A stretch of DNA of 64,000 bases from Actinomycetospora cinnamomea (GTDB lineage Bacteria > Actinomycetota > Actinomycetes > Mycobacteriales > Pseudonocardiaceae): contig NZ_QEKW01000015.1 in NCBI RefSeq assembly GCF_003096675.1, forward strand, positions 1 to 64,000. The letters run 5' to 3'. Positions 43,163-53,168 of the stretch are shown piece after piece. Each line of letters opens with the position of its first letter. Position 1 is the stretch's first letter. The translations under genes were made by a program, and so were the position numbers. The notes beneath the pieces were generated by a model that was not told the DNA's origin, did not search any database, and saw only the letters and a program-made list of their open reading frames with translations.

Positions 43163-43453
43163 GTGCCGCTGCAGATCCTCGAGGGTGACGTCCTCTTCAT
43201 CGAGTGGTCGGCGATCTCGGCGAAGACGAAGGCGATGGACGGCATCGACACCTTCGTCCTCGCCGGGGACTTCATCCGTGTCCAGACGGTGCGCTACACC
43301 TCGAGCCCGCGTAGCGCCGACGCGTCGCGGGTCGGATCGACCATCCCGCACGCCTCGCAGACGGTCGTGAGCGTCGCTCCCGTCACGTCACGTCACGTCA
43401 CGTCACGTGCAGGGCGAGTGTGCCACCGGCTTCGCGATCCACTCGTGTCGTGA
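43163..43453 (+). pseudogene. Truncated SnoaL/NTF2-like fragment
   Basis: The frame gives PLQILEGDVLFIEWSAISAK then DGIDTFVLAGDFIRVQTVRY, which is the C-terminal half of a SnoaL/NTF2-like domain (acidic strand, DG-x-DTF, GxIxxQTV-RY). There is no N-terminal half: a stop lies just upstream in frame, and no alternative frame supplies the missing helices. The frame then runs into the CGTCA repeats and the antisense end of capA. The remaining 200 bases before it hold nothing identifiable. Confidence 0.55.
43381..43405. repeat. (CGTCA)5 pentanucleotide repeat
   Basis: Five exact CGTCA copies plus a partial sixth. On the minus strand it reads TGACG repeats and contains the stop codon of the CapA-family gene. 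Confidence 0.9.
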
Positions 43454-44525
43454 ACTGGCGGCTGGTGTGTTCCAGTGCTGACCGCAGCCAGTCGACGTCG
43501 GTGGTCGAGGCGTGCCGAAGGCGCATGTTCCGCGCCTGCATCGGGAGCATGCGGAGGAAGGTCAGGTGACCGCTGCCGACATCGACCGATGCGAGGTAGA
43601 GCAGGCGCAGATCGTCCCGGTACGCCTCGTGCCCCCGGATGCCCTCGTAGTCGTTGATGACGTCACCGCAGCCGTAGAGGATCAGTTTGCGGCGGTACAC
43701 CTCGAGGGGGCGGGGGTGGTGCGAGGAGTGCCCGAACACGATGTCCACGCCACCGTCGATCAGCCGGCGCGCGAAGCGGACCTGCGCTGCGCTGAGCCGA
43801 TATCCCCAGTTGGAGCCCCAGTGCAGGGACACGACGACGATGTCGCCGGGCCGCTTGAGCTCGCACGCCCGGGCCGCGGTCGCGGCGGCGACTCGGTTGG
43901 AGAGGTCGGGAACGAAGGACACACCCGCCCGGTCCGTGGTCGCGGCCCACCGTCGCGGCACGCCGCTGGACTCCATCCCGCCGGAGGAGAACAGGACGCG
44001 GCCGTCGCCCGGAACGCTCAGGATCGCGGGACGGGCCGCTGCGTCGGCGTCCCGGCCCGCACCCGCCGCGTGCAGCCCGGCCCGGGCGAGGGCGTCGAGA
44101 GTGTCGTCGAGGCCCCTCGGTCCGAAGTCGAGGACGTGGTTGTTCGCCAGGCCGCAGGCGTCGAGGCGGGCGACGGTCAGACAGCCGATGTTGTCGGGAC
44201 TCATCCGGTAATGCACGGTCTTGCCCGGCGCGAAGTCGCCGTCGGAGGTGATGCTGGTCTCGAGATTGATCAGACGAACATCCGGCGCGAGCTCCTCCAT
44301 CATCGGCAGGGCGTCTCCCCACGGCCAGGAGTAGTCGACCGGCCGGGCGATCGGGCCGTTCAGCTTCTCGGCCAGGTCCACGTAGGTCCGAGCATCGTCG
44401 ACGTACTCCTCGCGCAACCGTGGATCGACCGGGTGCGGCAAGATCTGGTCGACCCCCCGACCGGTCATGACGTCGCCGCAGAGCAGGAGGGTCAGCACGT
44501 TCCCGTGATCCGTCACGGCGGTCAT
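43398..44525 (-). CDS. CapA-family (PGA_cap) metallophosphatase-like protein
   Basis: 375 residues matching the CapA/PgsA poly-gamma-glutamate-synthesis family, a calcineurin-like fold: LLLCGDVMTGRGVDQ (metal site), INLETSIT, ANNHVLDFGPRGL (NH motif), VSLHWGSNWGY and FGHSSHHPRPLEV (GHSHH motif). No signal peptide or membrane anchor is seen and no capB/capC genes are nearby, so polymer synthesis is unlikely and a hydrolase role is more probable. ATG 44525 abuts GAGGGG; the in-frame GTG at 44516 has better spacing and may be the true start. It ends inside the CGTCA repeat. Confidence 0.85.
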   Translation of the reverse strand: MTAVTDHGNVLTLLLCGDVMTGRGVDQILPHPVDPRLREEYVDDARTYVDLAEKLNGPIARPVDYSWPWGDALPMMEELAPDVRLINLETSITSDGDFAPGKTVHYRMSPDNIGCLTVARLDACGLANNHVLDFGPRGLDDTLDALARAGLHAAGAGRDADAAARPAILSVPGDGRVLFSSGGMESSGVPRRWAATTDRAGVSFVPDLSNRVAAATAARACELKRPGDIVVVSLHWGSNWGYRLSAAQVRFARRLIDGGVDIVFGHSSHHPRPLEVYRRKLILYGCGDVINDYEGIRGHEAYRDDLRLLYLASVDVGSGHLTFLRMLPMQARNMRLRHASTTDVDWLRSALEHTSRQFTTRVDREAGGTLALHVT

Positions 44526-44746
44526 CCCCTCGTCATCTGGTGCTCACGAGGGGAGCCGACCGGTAGCGCCCGGCGCCGCGCAGGGTCGAAGGGCCCGGCC
44601 GTTGGTCGCGGACGTCGAGCGACCACGAGAAGCGGGGGGACGGTGAAGGTGAGGAAACCCCGGCAGCGGCTCCCAGGCATGGGGCGAACGGCGCAGCTCG
44701 GCGAGTGCCTCCCGGGGGACACGGGCCGTGACGCCCGCGACCGAGA

Positions 44747-46285
44747 TCAGAGGTGGGACCAGGTCGGGTCGAGGACCAGCGAGGTCGCGGCGGCGACGTC
44801 CTCGGCGAGCGGACGATCGTCGGTGCGGGGGTCGAGGACGTCGCAGGCACGGGAGAGCGCGTCGGCGATCGGGACGGCGGGGTCGATCTCGGCGGCGGCC
44901 TGGCGCAAGGCGCGGACGGCGGCCACGAGCTCGCAGGCAAGGACGTGCGCGTAGGCGACGGCGACGTCGGTGGTGGCGCGGGCGCTCTGGGTGGAGAAGC
45001 TCGCGTGGTCCTCGAGGCCGCGGGAGACGACGGCGTTGCCGAGGGTGGCCGGGAGCGCGGCCTGGCGCAGCGCGGCGAGGGCGTCGTGGCCGATGTACTC
45101 GAGGATCATCACCCCGGAGCTGCCGGGCGGGCCGTCGGCGAGGAAGGCCCGCAGTCCGGTCTGCTCGGGTTCGACCAGGTCGCCGAGTCGTGCGACGGAC
45201 AGCTCGGCCACGCCGTGGACGCAGGCGCGGGTGTGGTCGAGGCCGCTGGCGACGTAGGCGGTGTGGAAGTGGGCGTGGTGATACGCGTCGTCGACCGAGA
45301 GGACGATCATGGGGTTCTCGGCGCCGGCGTTGATCTCGATGTCGAGGACGCGGTGCACGGCCTCGAGGGCGTCGAGGGCTGGGCCGTTGACCTGGGGGAA
45401 GGCGCGGAGCCCGAACGGGTCCTGGAGGCGGCGTCCGGGCGGGGGCGTGCCCTCCATCCCGAGGAGGTGGCGCATGCGCGCGGCGCAGCGCACCTGGCCG
45501 GGGTGCGGCCGGGCGCGGTGGACCGGCTCGGCGTAGGCCTCGGGGCTGCCCCCGAGCGCCCGATAGGACAGCGCGGTCACGACCTCGCTCGAGGCGAGGA
45601 CGACGTCGAGGGTGGCGGCGGCCAGGGCCGCCTCGGCGATGGTGACGGCGTTGCTGGAGACGAAGGCGAGCGCATCTCCGGCGTCGATGGTGACCGGGTC
45701 GGGCGGGTCGGCGCCCGTGGCGGGATCCCAGGCGCCTTCCCCGGCGAGGGCCAGCGCGATCTGTGCGAGCGGCGCGAGGTCGCCGGTCCCGATCGCGCCG
45801 AGACGGTGCACGACGGGCCGGGCCCCGCGACGCACGGCCTCGGCGAGGGCCAGGACGAGGTCCGGGGAGACACCGGAGTGGGCAGTCAGGAGCTGGTTGA
45901 GCCGCACGAGCAGGGCCGCGTCGACGATCTCGGGTGCGAGTCGCTCGCCCGCGCCGCCGGAGTGGCTCCGCAACAGACGCAGTCCGTGGCTCGTGCGGCC
46001 CGCGGTCCCCTCCCGGTGGACCACCTCGTCGCGGTTGCCGCCGACACCGGTGGTGCGGCCGTAGACGGTCCGGCGGGTGCTGAGCTCGGAGCCCAAGCGG
46101 GCGGCGCGCTCGACGCGGGCGAGGGCGGCATGGTCGGTCTGCAGGTCGAGGGGACCCGCGGTGCGGACGACGGAGGCGACGCGGCGCGCGCTCAGTGACG
46201 TCCCGTCCAGGCGCAGCGCCCGGCGCTCGTTGTCCCGCCGCCGCCGGGACGCCCGGGGGGTGGCGGCGGTGCGATCAGGGGTCAC
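44747..46285 (-). CDS. hutH: Histidine/aromatic ammonia-lyase homologue with altered MIO site
   Basis: 512 residues, last gene of the hut operon. It keeps the lyase fold signatures: the tyrosine loop VYGRTTGVGGN (usually YGxNTGFG), FVSSNAVTIAEAAL, and INAGAENPMIV. However, the MIO-forming segment reads RLGAIGTGDLAPLA where HutH has GSVGASGDLAPLA: the Ala-Ser of the Ala-Ser-Gly triad is replaced by one Thr, so the usual self-cyclised cofactor cannot form. It is either a diverged subgroup with other chemistry or inactive, with true HutH elsewhere. GTG 46285 has GAGGAGGG upstream and overlaps hutI by 11 bases. Confidence 0.82.
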   Translation of the reverse strand: MTPDRTAATPRASRRRRDNERRALRLDGTSLSARRVASVVRTAGPLDLQTDHAALARVERAARLGSELSTRRTVYGRTTGVGGNRDEVVHREGTAGRTSHGLRLLRSHSGGAGERLAPEIVDAALLVRLNQLLTAHSGVSPDLVLALAEAVRRGARPVVHRLGAIGTGDLAPLAQIALALAGEGAWDPATGADPPDPVTIDAGDALAFVSSNAVTIAEAALAAATLDVVLASSEVVTALSYRALGGSPEAYAEPVHRARPHPGQVRCAARMRHLLGMEGTPPPGRRLQDPFGLRAFPQVNGPALDALEAVHRVLDIEINAGAENPMIVLSVDDAYHHAHFHTAYVASGLDHTRACVHGVAELSVARLGDLVEPEQTGLRAFLADGPPGSSGVMILEYIGHDALAALRQAALPATLGNAVVSRGLEDHASFSTQSARATTDVAVAYAHVLACELVAAVRALRQAAAEIDPAVPIADALSRACDVLDPRTDDRPLAEDVAAATSLVLDPTWSHL

Positions 46286-47501
46286 GGGGCGGCCCTCCTC
46301 GTGCGGGTCGCGGGTGGGGCACGGACTGCGGTGGCGGGACGCGTCGGCCCGACCGCCACACCGCGGCGGTGAGCGGCACCCCGGGGCGCTGCGCGAGGTG
46401 CGCGACGGTCGGGGCGTCGAGGAGCTGGAGGTCGGCACGAGCGCCGACGCGCAGGTGCCCGACGTCGTCGCGGCCCAGGGCGCGGGCACCACCCAGGGTC
46501 GCGGCCCGCAGGGCCTCGTCGACGGAGAGCCCGCACTGGAGCACGGCGAGGGCGACGCACAGTCCCATCGACGTGGTGTAGCAGCTCCCGGGGTTGGCGT
46601 TGCTGGCCAGAGCGACGGTCGCGCCGGCGTCGACCAGCCGCCGTGCCGGAGGCGGGGGCTGACGGGTGGCGAGGTCGCAGGCCGGGAGCAGGACGGCGAC
46701 GGTGTCCGAGCCCGCGAGGGCGTCGACGTCGTCGTCGGCGAGGTGGGTGGCGTGGTCGACCGAGACCGCGCCGCAGGCCACGGCCGTGCGCACCCCGGGA
46801 CCGGGCCCGAGCTGGTTGCCGTGCACGCGCCCCGCGAGTCCGCGGGCGGCGCCGGCGGCCAGGACCCGCGCGGCGGCGTCGGCGTCGAACGCACCGTCCT
46901 CGCAGAACACGTCGACCGCGGTGACGTGGTCGGCGACGGCGTCGAGCATCGGGCCGCACACGAGGTCGAGGTAGCGCTGCGGGTCCGCCCCGAGCGGGAC
47001 GACGTGGGCGCCGAGGAAGGTCACCGCGTCGACGCCGTCGAGGTCGCCGATCGAGGCCGCCGCCAGCCGGGCGGCCCGGGTCTCGTCGTCGACGGTGAGC
47101 CCGTACCCGGTCCTGGTCTCCAGGCACGTCGTCCCCTGCCGCGCGGCCTCGAGGACGTGGCGGCGCATGCGGGCGTCGAGGTCGGCGGTGGGGGCGCTCC
47201 GGGTGGCCGCCACGGTGGTGTGGATGCCGCCGGCGGTGTACGGCCGTCCCGCGACGCGGGCGGCGAACTCGGCGCTGCGGTCCCCCGCGAACACCAGGTG
47301 GGTGTGGCTGTCGACCCAGCCCGGGAGGGCGGCGCGGCCGCCGGCGTCGAGGGCGGTGTCGCAGTCGGGGGCGTCGCGGGCGTTCCCGGTCCAGGCGATG
47401 CGGTCGTCGTCGAGGACGACCGCGAAAGGCCCCGGCTCCCCGCCACCGGTGGGGTCGTGGGTGGTCAGCTCGGCGATCCCGGTGATCAGCAGTGAGGTCA
47501 T
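46275..47501 (-). CDS. hutI: Imidazolonepropionase
   Basis: 408 residues, standard HutI: DSHTHLVFAGDR (metal HxH and substrate Arg), GTTCLETRTGYGL, the HGNQLG metal His and ASNANPGSCYT (Asp/Asn region). It opens imidazolone-5-propionate to N-formimino-L-glutamate, step three of histidine breakdown. ATG 47501 overlaps the hutF stop by ATGA. Translationally coupled on both sides. Confidence 0.94.
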   Translation of the reverse strand: MTSLLITGIAELTTHDPTGGGEPGPFAVVLDDDRIAWTGNARDAPDCDTALDAGGRAALPGWVDSHTHLVFAGDRSAEFAARVAGRPYTAGGIHTTVAATRSAPTADLDARMRRHVLEAARQGTTCLETRTGYGLTVDDETRAARLAAASIGDLDGVDAVTFLGAHVVPLGADPQRYLDLVCGPMLDAVADHVTAVDVFCEDGAFDADAAARVLAAGAARGLAGRVHGNQLGPGPGVRTAVACGAVSVDHATHLADDDVDALAGSDTVAVLLPACDLATRQPPPPARRLVDAGATVALASNANPGSCYTTSMGLCVALAVLQCGLSVDEALRAATLGGARALGRDDVGHLRVGARADLQLLDAPTVAHLAQRPGVPLTAAVWRSGRRVPPPQSVPHPRPARGGPPRDP

Positions 47502-48805
47502 GGCGCCTGCCGGTGGTCGAGCAGCGCCGTGATCTCCTCGGCGAGGCGGGCCGCGGGACGCTCCACGTGCTGGTGGGCGCCGTCGCGGACGACGGTGCGC
47601 CCCGCGACGAGGACGTGGCGCACGTCGGCGGCGGAAGCGGCGAGGGGGACGCCGACCGGGCGGGCGCCGGCGGTGCGCACGGAGCCGGTGTCGACGGTGA
47701 CGAGGTCGGCCGGACCGCCGACCGCGAGGGCGGCCCCGTCGGTACCGGCGGCGAGCAGCTCACGCGGGGTGAAGCGGCCGCGGACCCGGTCGCGCAGCCG
47801 TTCGTGCATCTCCAGGGCGCGCATCTCCTCGAAGGGGTCGATGACGGTCTGGCCGTCGCTGCCCAGGCACAAGGGCACGCCGGCGGCGGCGAGCTCGCCG
47901 GCGGGACCGATGCCGTCGCCGAGGTCGCGCTCGGTGGTGGGGCAGAGGCAGGCGTGTGTCCCGGCGCGGGCGAGGGTGGCGATGTCGGCCGCGGTCAGGT
48001 GGGTGGCGTGCACGACGGTCGTGCGGGGGCCGAGGCACCCGGCGCCGTCGAGCAGGGCGGCGGGGGTGATGCCGTGCGCGGCGAGGCAGGCGTCGTTCTC
48101 GGCGGGCTGTTCCGAGAGGTGGAGGTGCAGGGCGCGGGCGTCCCGCGCGGCCCACGCGGCCACCGTCGGCAGGGCGGTCGCGGGGACGGCCCGCACCGAG
48201 TGCACGGCGGCGCCCACCCGGGTCCGGGTCCCGTCGTCGAGGGCCGTGAGGGCCTGAGCCCGCGTCCCCCAGGCGTCGACGTCGGTGTCGGCGAAGCGGC
48301 GCTGCACGCCGTCGGGATGGGCGCCGAAGCCGCCGGCGAGGTAGCAGGTGTCGAGCAGCAGCAGGCGCAGGCCCGCGCACCGTGCGGCCTCGACGAGGGC
48401 CTGGCCCATCGCGTTGGGCTCCGCGTAGGGCCGCCCGGCGGGGTCGTGGTGCAGGTAGTGGAACTCCGTGACGGTGGTGAACCCCGCCAGGGCCATCTCG
48501 GCGTAGACCGCGGTCGCGAGCCGCCGGTAGCTGTCCGGGTCGAGTGCTGCCGCGACCCGGTACATCGCCTCGCGCCAGGTCCAGAACGACCCGCTGCCCT
48601 CGGCGGGACGCCCGCGCAGCGCGCGGTGGAAGGCGTGCGAGTGCCGGTTGACCGCACCCGGCAGGGTGAGGCCGGGCAGCACGGTGCCCCGGCGCGCGGC
48701 TCCGGGCGCCACGGCGGTGATCACGTCCCCGTCCACCTCGATCCCCACCGCGTCGGTCGGGCCCTCGGGCAACCAGGCCTGCTCGCACCAGAACCGCGTC
48801 GTCAT
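47498..48805 (-). CDS. hutF: Formimidoylglutamate deiminase
   Basis: 435 residues of the amidohydrolase superfamily. NRHSHAFHRALRG (HxH with the HutF Phe-His), LHLHLSEQ (His/Glu), VHATHL and the late Asp in CLGSDGQTVID fit HutF, which releases ammonia to give N-formylglutamate. Its presence shows the five-step hut route rather than HutG formiminoglutamase. ATG 48805 overlaps the previous stop by ATGA. Confidence 0.93.
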   Translation of the reverse strand: MTTRFWCEQAWLPEGPTDAVGIEVDGDVITAVAPGAARRGTVLPGLTLPGAVNRHSHAFHRALRGRPAEGSGSFWTWREAMYRVAAALDPDSYRRLATAVYAEMALAGFTTVTEFHYLHHDPAGRPYAEPNAMGQALVEAARCAGLRLLLLDTCYLAGGFGAHPDGVQRRFADTDVDAWGTRAQALTALDDGTRTRVGAAVHSVRAVPATALPTVAAWAARDARALHLHLSEQPAENDACLAAHGITPAALLDGAGCLGPRTTVVHATHLTAADIATLARAGTHACLCPTTERDLGDGIGPAGELAAAGVPLCLGSDGQTVIDPFEEMRALEMHERLRDRVRGRFTPRELLAAGTDGAALAVGGPADLVTVDTGSVRTAGARPVGVPLAASAADVRHVLVAGRTVVRDGAHQHVERPAARLAEEITALLDHRQAP

Positions 48806-50003
48806 CGGGTCAGGTCCGCGAGGACGTCGGCGAGGACGCGGACGCCGGTGGCGACGTCGTCGTCCTCGGCGTGTTCGTCGGGGGCGTGGCTGGTGCCGGT
48901 CGGGTTGCGCACGTGCAGCATCCCGGTCGGCAGGTGCGCGGCGAGCACGCCGGCGTCGTGACCCGCACCGGTCGCCAGGCGCACGACCTCGGGCACCGTC
49001 GCCGCGGCGACGCGGGTCAGGGTGTCGGCGAGCCCGGCGTCGAGCCTGACGGCCGGGGACACCGAGTCGGTCGTCACCTCCACCCGGCAGCCCTCGGCAC
49101 CGGCGGCCGCCCGGGCGGCGGCGACGACGTCCTCGACGAGGGCCTGCGGGGCGGGGCCGCGGGCGTCGAGCCAGACCTCGACGGCCGAGGGGACGATGTT
49201 CGTGCCGCCCGGGCGGGCGTGCACCCGCCCGACGGTGGCACGCGCCTGCGGGTCCCTCGCCATCGCCCGGCGCGCGGCCAGGACCGTCTCGGCGGCGGGC
49301 AGCATCGGGTCGCGACGGTCGGCGAGCTCGGTGGTGCCCGCGTGGTCGGCGCGGCCGGTGAACGACAGCCGCCACCGGCCGTGCGCGACGATCGTCGAGC
49401 CGACGCCGATCGCCAGGTCCTGGGGGGCGAGTGCCCGGCCCTGCTCGATGTGCAGTTCCACGAACCGGGCCAGGCGACCCAGACGGGCCGGGTCGTGCCC
49501 GAGACGCGCGGGATCGTGGCCGCGCCGCGCGTAGACCTCGGCGAGGGTGACGCCGTCGGCGTCGCGCAGGGCCCGGGCCCGGTCGGGGTCGAGGGCGCCG
49601 GTGAGCAGCCGCGAGCCCAGGCACGGCACCCCGAAGCGGCCGCCCTCCTCCTCGGCGAACACGGCGACCGCGATGGGCCGGGTCGGCCGGTGTCCGCGGG
49701 CGCGGAGCAGGTCGAGCGCGGCGAGCCCGGAGGCGACGCCGAGCGGCCCGTCGTAGGCGCCGCCGCCGGGGACGGAGTCGAGGTGGCTGCCGGTGACAAC
49801 GGCGTCGCCGGCCTCGGGGTCGCCCCACCAGGCCCACAGGTTGGTGTTGGTGTCGGTCTCGACCGCGAGACCGCGGCGGGCCGCCTCGGTGGTGAACCAC
49901 TCCCGCAGCGTGGTCTCGGCGTCGTCGCCCAGGTGGCGTGACCAGCCGCCGCGCCGGCGGTCGCGGCCGACGTCGTCGACCGCGGCGAGCAGGTCGACCG
50001 CGC

Positions 50004-50007
<4 letters not shown>
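48802..50007 (-). CDS. M20 amidohydrolase (AllC-like) in the hut operon
   Basis: 401 residues, peptidase M20/allantoate amidohydrolase-N-carbamoyl amino-acid hydrolase family: [19 protein letters not shown] (His/Asp metal site), [10 protein letters not shown] (catalytic Glu pair), ELHIEQG and GTSHAPDE. Sitting between hutU and hutF, where N-formylglutamate must be deformylated, it probably serves as the formylglutamate hydrolase in place of HutG; this is inference. GTG 50007 overlaps the hutU stop by GTGA. A 7-residue direct duplication (GHDPARL twice) occurs at about residue 165-178. Confidence 0.87.
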
Positions 50008-51617
<1,610 letters not shown>

Positions 51618-51695
51618 CGATGGTCCGTGAGCCGCTGGCATGCATCCAGGACATCGCGCCCGACCCCGTGGCGGGAGGGCCTGCAGGACGTTGTT

Positions 51696-51711
51696 GTCTC
51701 GTATCCGAGAC
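51696..51711. promoter_or_regulatory. Candidate hut operator
   Basis: Palindrome GTCTCG-TATC-CGAGAC in the hutU/IclR divergent gap. Its core TCT...AT...AGA resembles the Corynebacterium HutR (IclR-type) site as I remember it (TCTGwwATwCCAGA). It abuts the proposed IclR start, so the regulator may also repress itself. Confidence 0.5.
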
Positions 51712-51715
51712 TTTG

Positions 51716-52567
51716 GTGGTGGCATCGGCGAACGAGCACGAGACCGGCAGGACGGAAGCGGGCGGCGTCCCCGGTCTGCGACGTGGTCTCGCCATCCTGC
51801 GCCTGCTCGCGACCTCGCCCGAGCCCCTGCCTGCGGCGACGATCGCCGCCCGCCTGGGGCTACCGCGCTCGAGCACGTATCACCTGCTCGCCGAGCTGCA
51901 CGACGCGGGCGTCGTCGCCCACCTGCCGGAGCGCCGCCGCTGGGCGGTCGGGCTCGCCGCGTTCGAGATCGGCGCCGCGTACCTGCGCCACGACCCCCTG
52001 GAACGCCTCGCCGCACCCGCCCTGACCCGCCTCGCGGGGCGGATCGCCCTCGACGTCCACCTCGGCGTCCTGCACGGCCGCGAGCTGCTCTATCTGGTGC
52101 GGGCACGCCCACCGCGACCCTCCACCCTCGTCACCGCCGTGGGCGTGCGGCTTCCGGCCCACCTGACCGCATCGGGCCGGGCGATCCTCGCGGGCATCGA
52201 GCTCCCGCAGCGGCGCGCGGTCCTCGGTGCCGGGCCGTTCCCCCGCCGCACCGAGCGCGGTCCCGCGACCCTGCGCGCGGTGAACGCGACCCTCGACGCC
52301 GACCGGCGCCGCGGATGGTCGATCGAGGACGGCGAGGTCAGCCAGGGCTTCGCCTCCGTCGCCCACGCCGTCCCCGGTCCCGAGGGCACCGCGGTCGCCG
52401 GCGTCTCGGTCACGTTCCCCCACCACTGCGACCCGCCCTGCGGATCGACCTTCGACCAGCTCGCCGCGCAGGTCGCCCGTGCGACCAGGGAGATCACCCG
52501 ACGACTCGGCGGCACTCCGGCCCCCGTCCTGGCGTCGGATGCCCGCGGGGTCCCGGCGCCGGGGTAG
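51716..52567 (+). CDS. IclR-family regulator, likely HutR
   Basis: 283 residues. An N-terminal winged HTH (about 12-62: [19 protein letters not shown], then [20 protein letters not shown]) and a C-terminal IclR effector domain (about 75-255, with [23 protein letters not shown] and [13 protein letters not shown]). Divergent from the hut operon with a shared palindrome, so control of histidine breakdown is the natural reading. Start GTG 51716 (or 51719) is chosen because longer frames cover the operator. Its end is four bases from the convergent DUF3040 gene. Confidence 0.87.
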   Translation: MVASANEHETGRTEAGGVPGLRRGLAILRLLATSPEPLPAATIAARLGLPRSSTYHLLAELHDAGVVAHLPERRRWAVGLAAFEIGAAYLRHDPLERLAAPALTRLAGRIALDVHLGVLHGRELLYLVRARPPRPSTLVTAVGVRLPAHLTASGRAILAGIELPQRRAVLGAGPFPRRTERGPATLRAVNATLDADRRRGWSIEDGEVSQGFASVAHAVPGPEGTAVAGVSVTFPHHCDPPCGSTFDQLAAQVARATREITRRLGGTPAPVLASDARGVPAPG

Positions 52568-52571
52568 CAGC

Positions 52572-52886
52572 TCACGACCGAGGGTTGCGGTGCTCGTCGT
52601 GCGGCTGACCGGAACGGGGCCTGGGCCGGTCGAGGACCCAGATGAACAGGGCGATGGCGGCCGGAAGGAAGGCCGTCAAGGAGTGCGCATCGAGGACGAC
52701 CGCGATCGTCGCCAGCGCGGCCGCGAGCCCGAGGGCCAACGCCAGCGCGAGACGGGCCCAGGTCGGGCGGTACGAACACTCGAGCTCGCGCTGCGGACCG
52801 CCGAACACTTCGGCCCAGGAGGGGTCCTCCCTGACCAGGCGGCGCTCGATGTCGTGGAGCGTGCGGCGCTCGGGGTCACTCAGCAT
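52572..52886 (-). CDS. DUF3040 membrane protein
   Basis: 104 residues. MLSDPERRTLHDIERRLVRE is the DUF3040 signature; two hydrophobic segments (about 45-62 and 68-84) follow, and a polar tail. Common in actinobacteria, function unknown. ATG 52886 has GAGGGGGAA upstream. The 282 bases upstream (to 53168) hold no gene. Confidence 0.88.
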   Translation of the reverse strand: MLSDPERRTLHDIERRLVREDPSWAEVFGGPQRELECSYRPTWARLALALALGLAAALATIAVVLDAHSLTAFLPAAIALFIWVLDRPRPRSGQPHDEHRNPRS

Positions 52887-53168
52887 GGTTCCCCCTCCCT
52901 CTCCTCGTTCCTCGGTGATGGCGTGCCGTCACCGGAGCGCGGGCACGTGGAGGTGAGGCTCGGCGCTGAGCGGCGTGATCGCGACGGCAAGCGGTGAGAG
53001 CAGTCGAGCCGCGTGGTGGCTCGATGGTGTGAGAGCCAGGATGAAGCGGCGGGCACCGGCCCGAACTGTCGATCCCGGACAATCTCCGAAGCGACTCCTG
53101 GCTGTGCCGAACAACGTCGGACGGTCGCTCGGTCCCGGTCGTACTCGGTGGTCGCGAGCGCGAAGGTG

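Noticed and set aside
42945-43370. Plus-strand Arg/Pro-rich open frame after the amidohydrolase
   Set aside because: Composition typical of out-of-frame GC-rich DNA; the NTF2-like similarity lies in another frame.
43381-43405. CGTCA repeats considered as a CRISPR or regulator array
   Set aside because: Five-base unit without spacers; a simple microsatellite.
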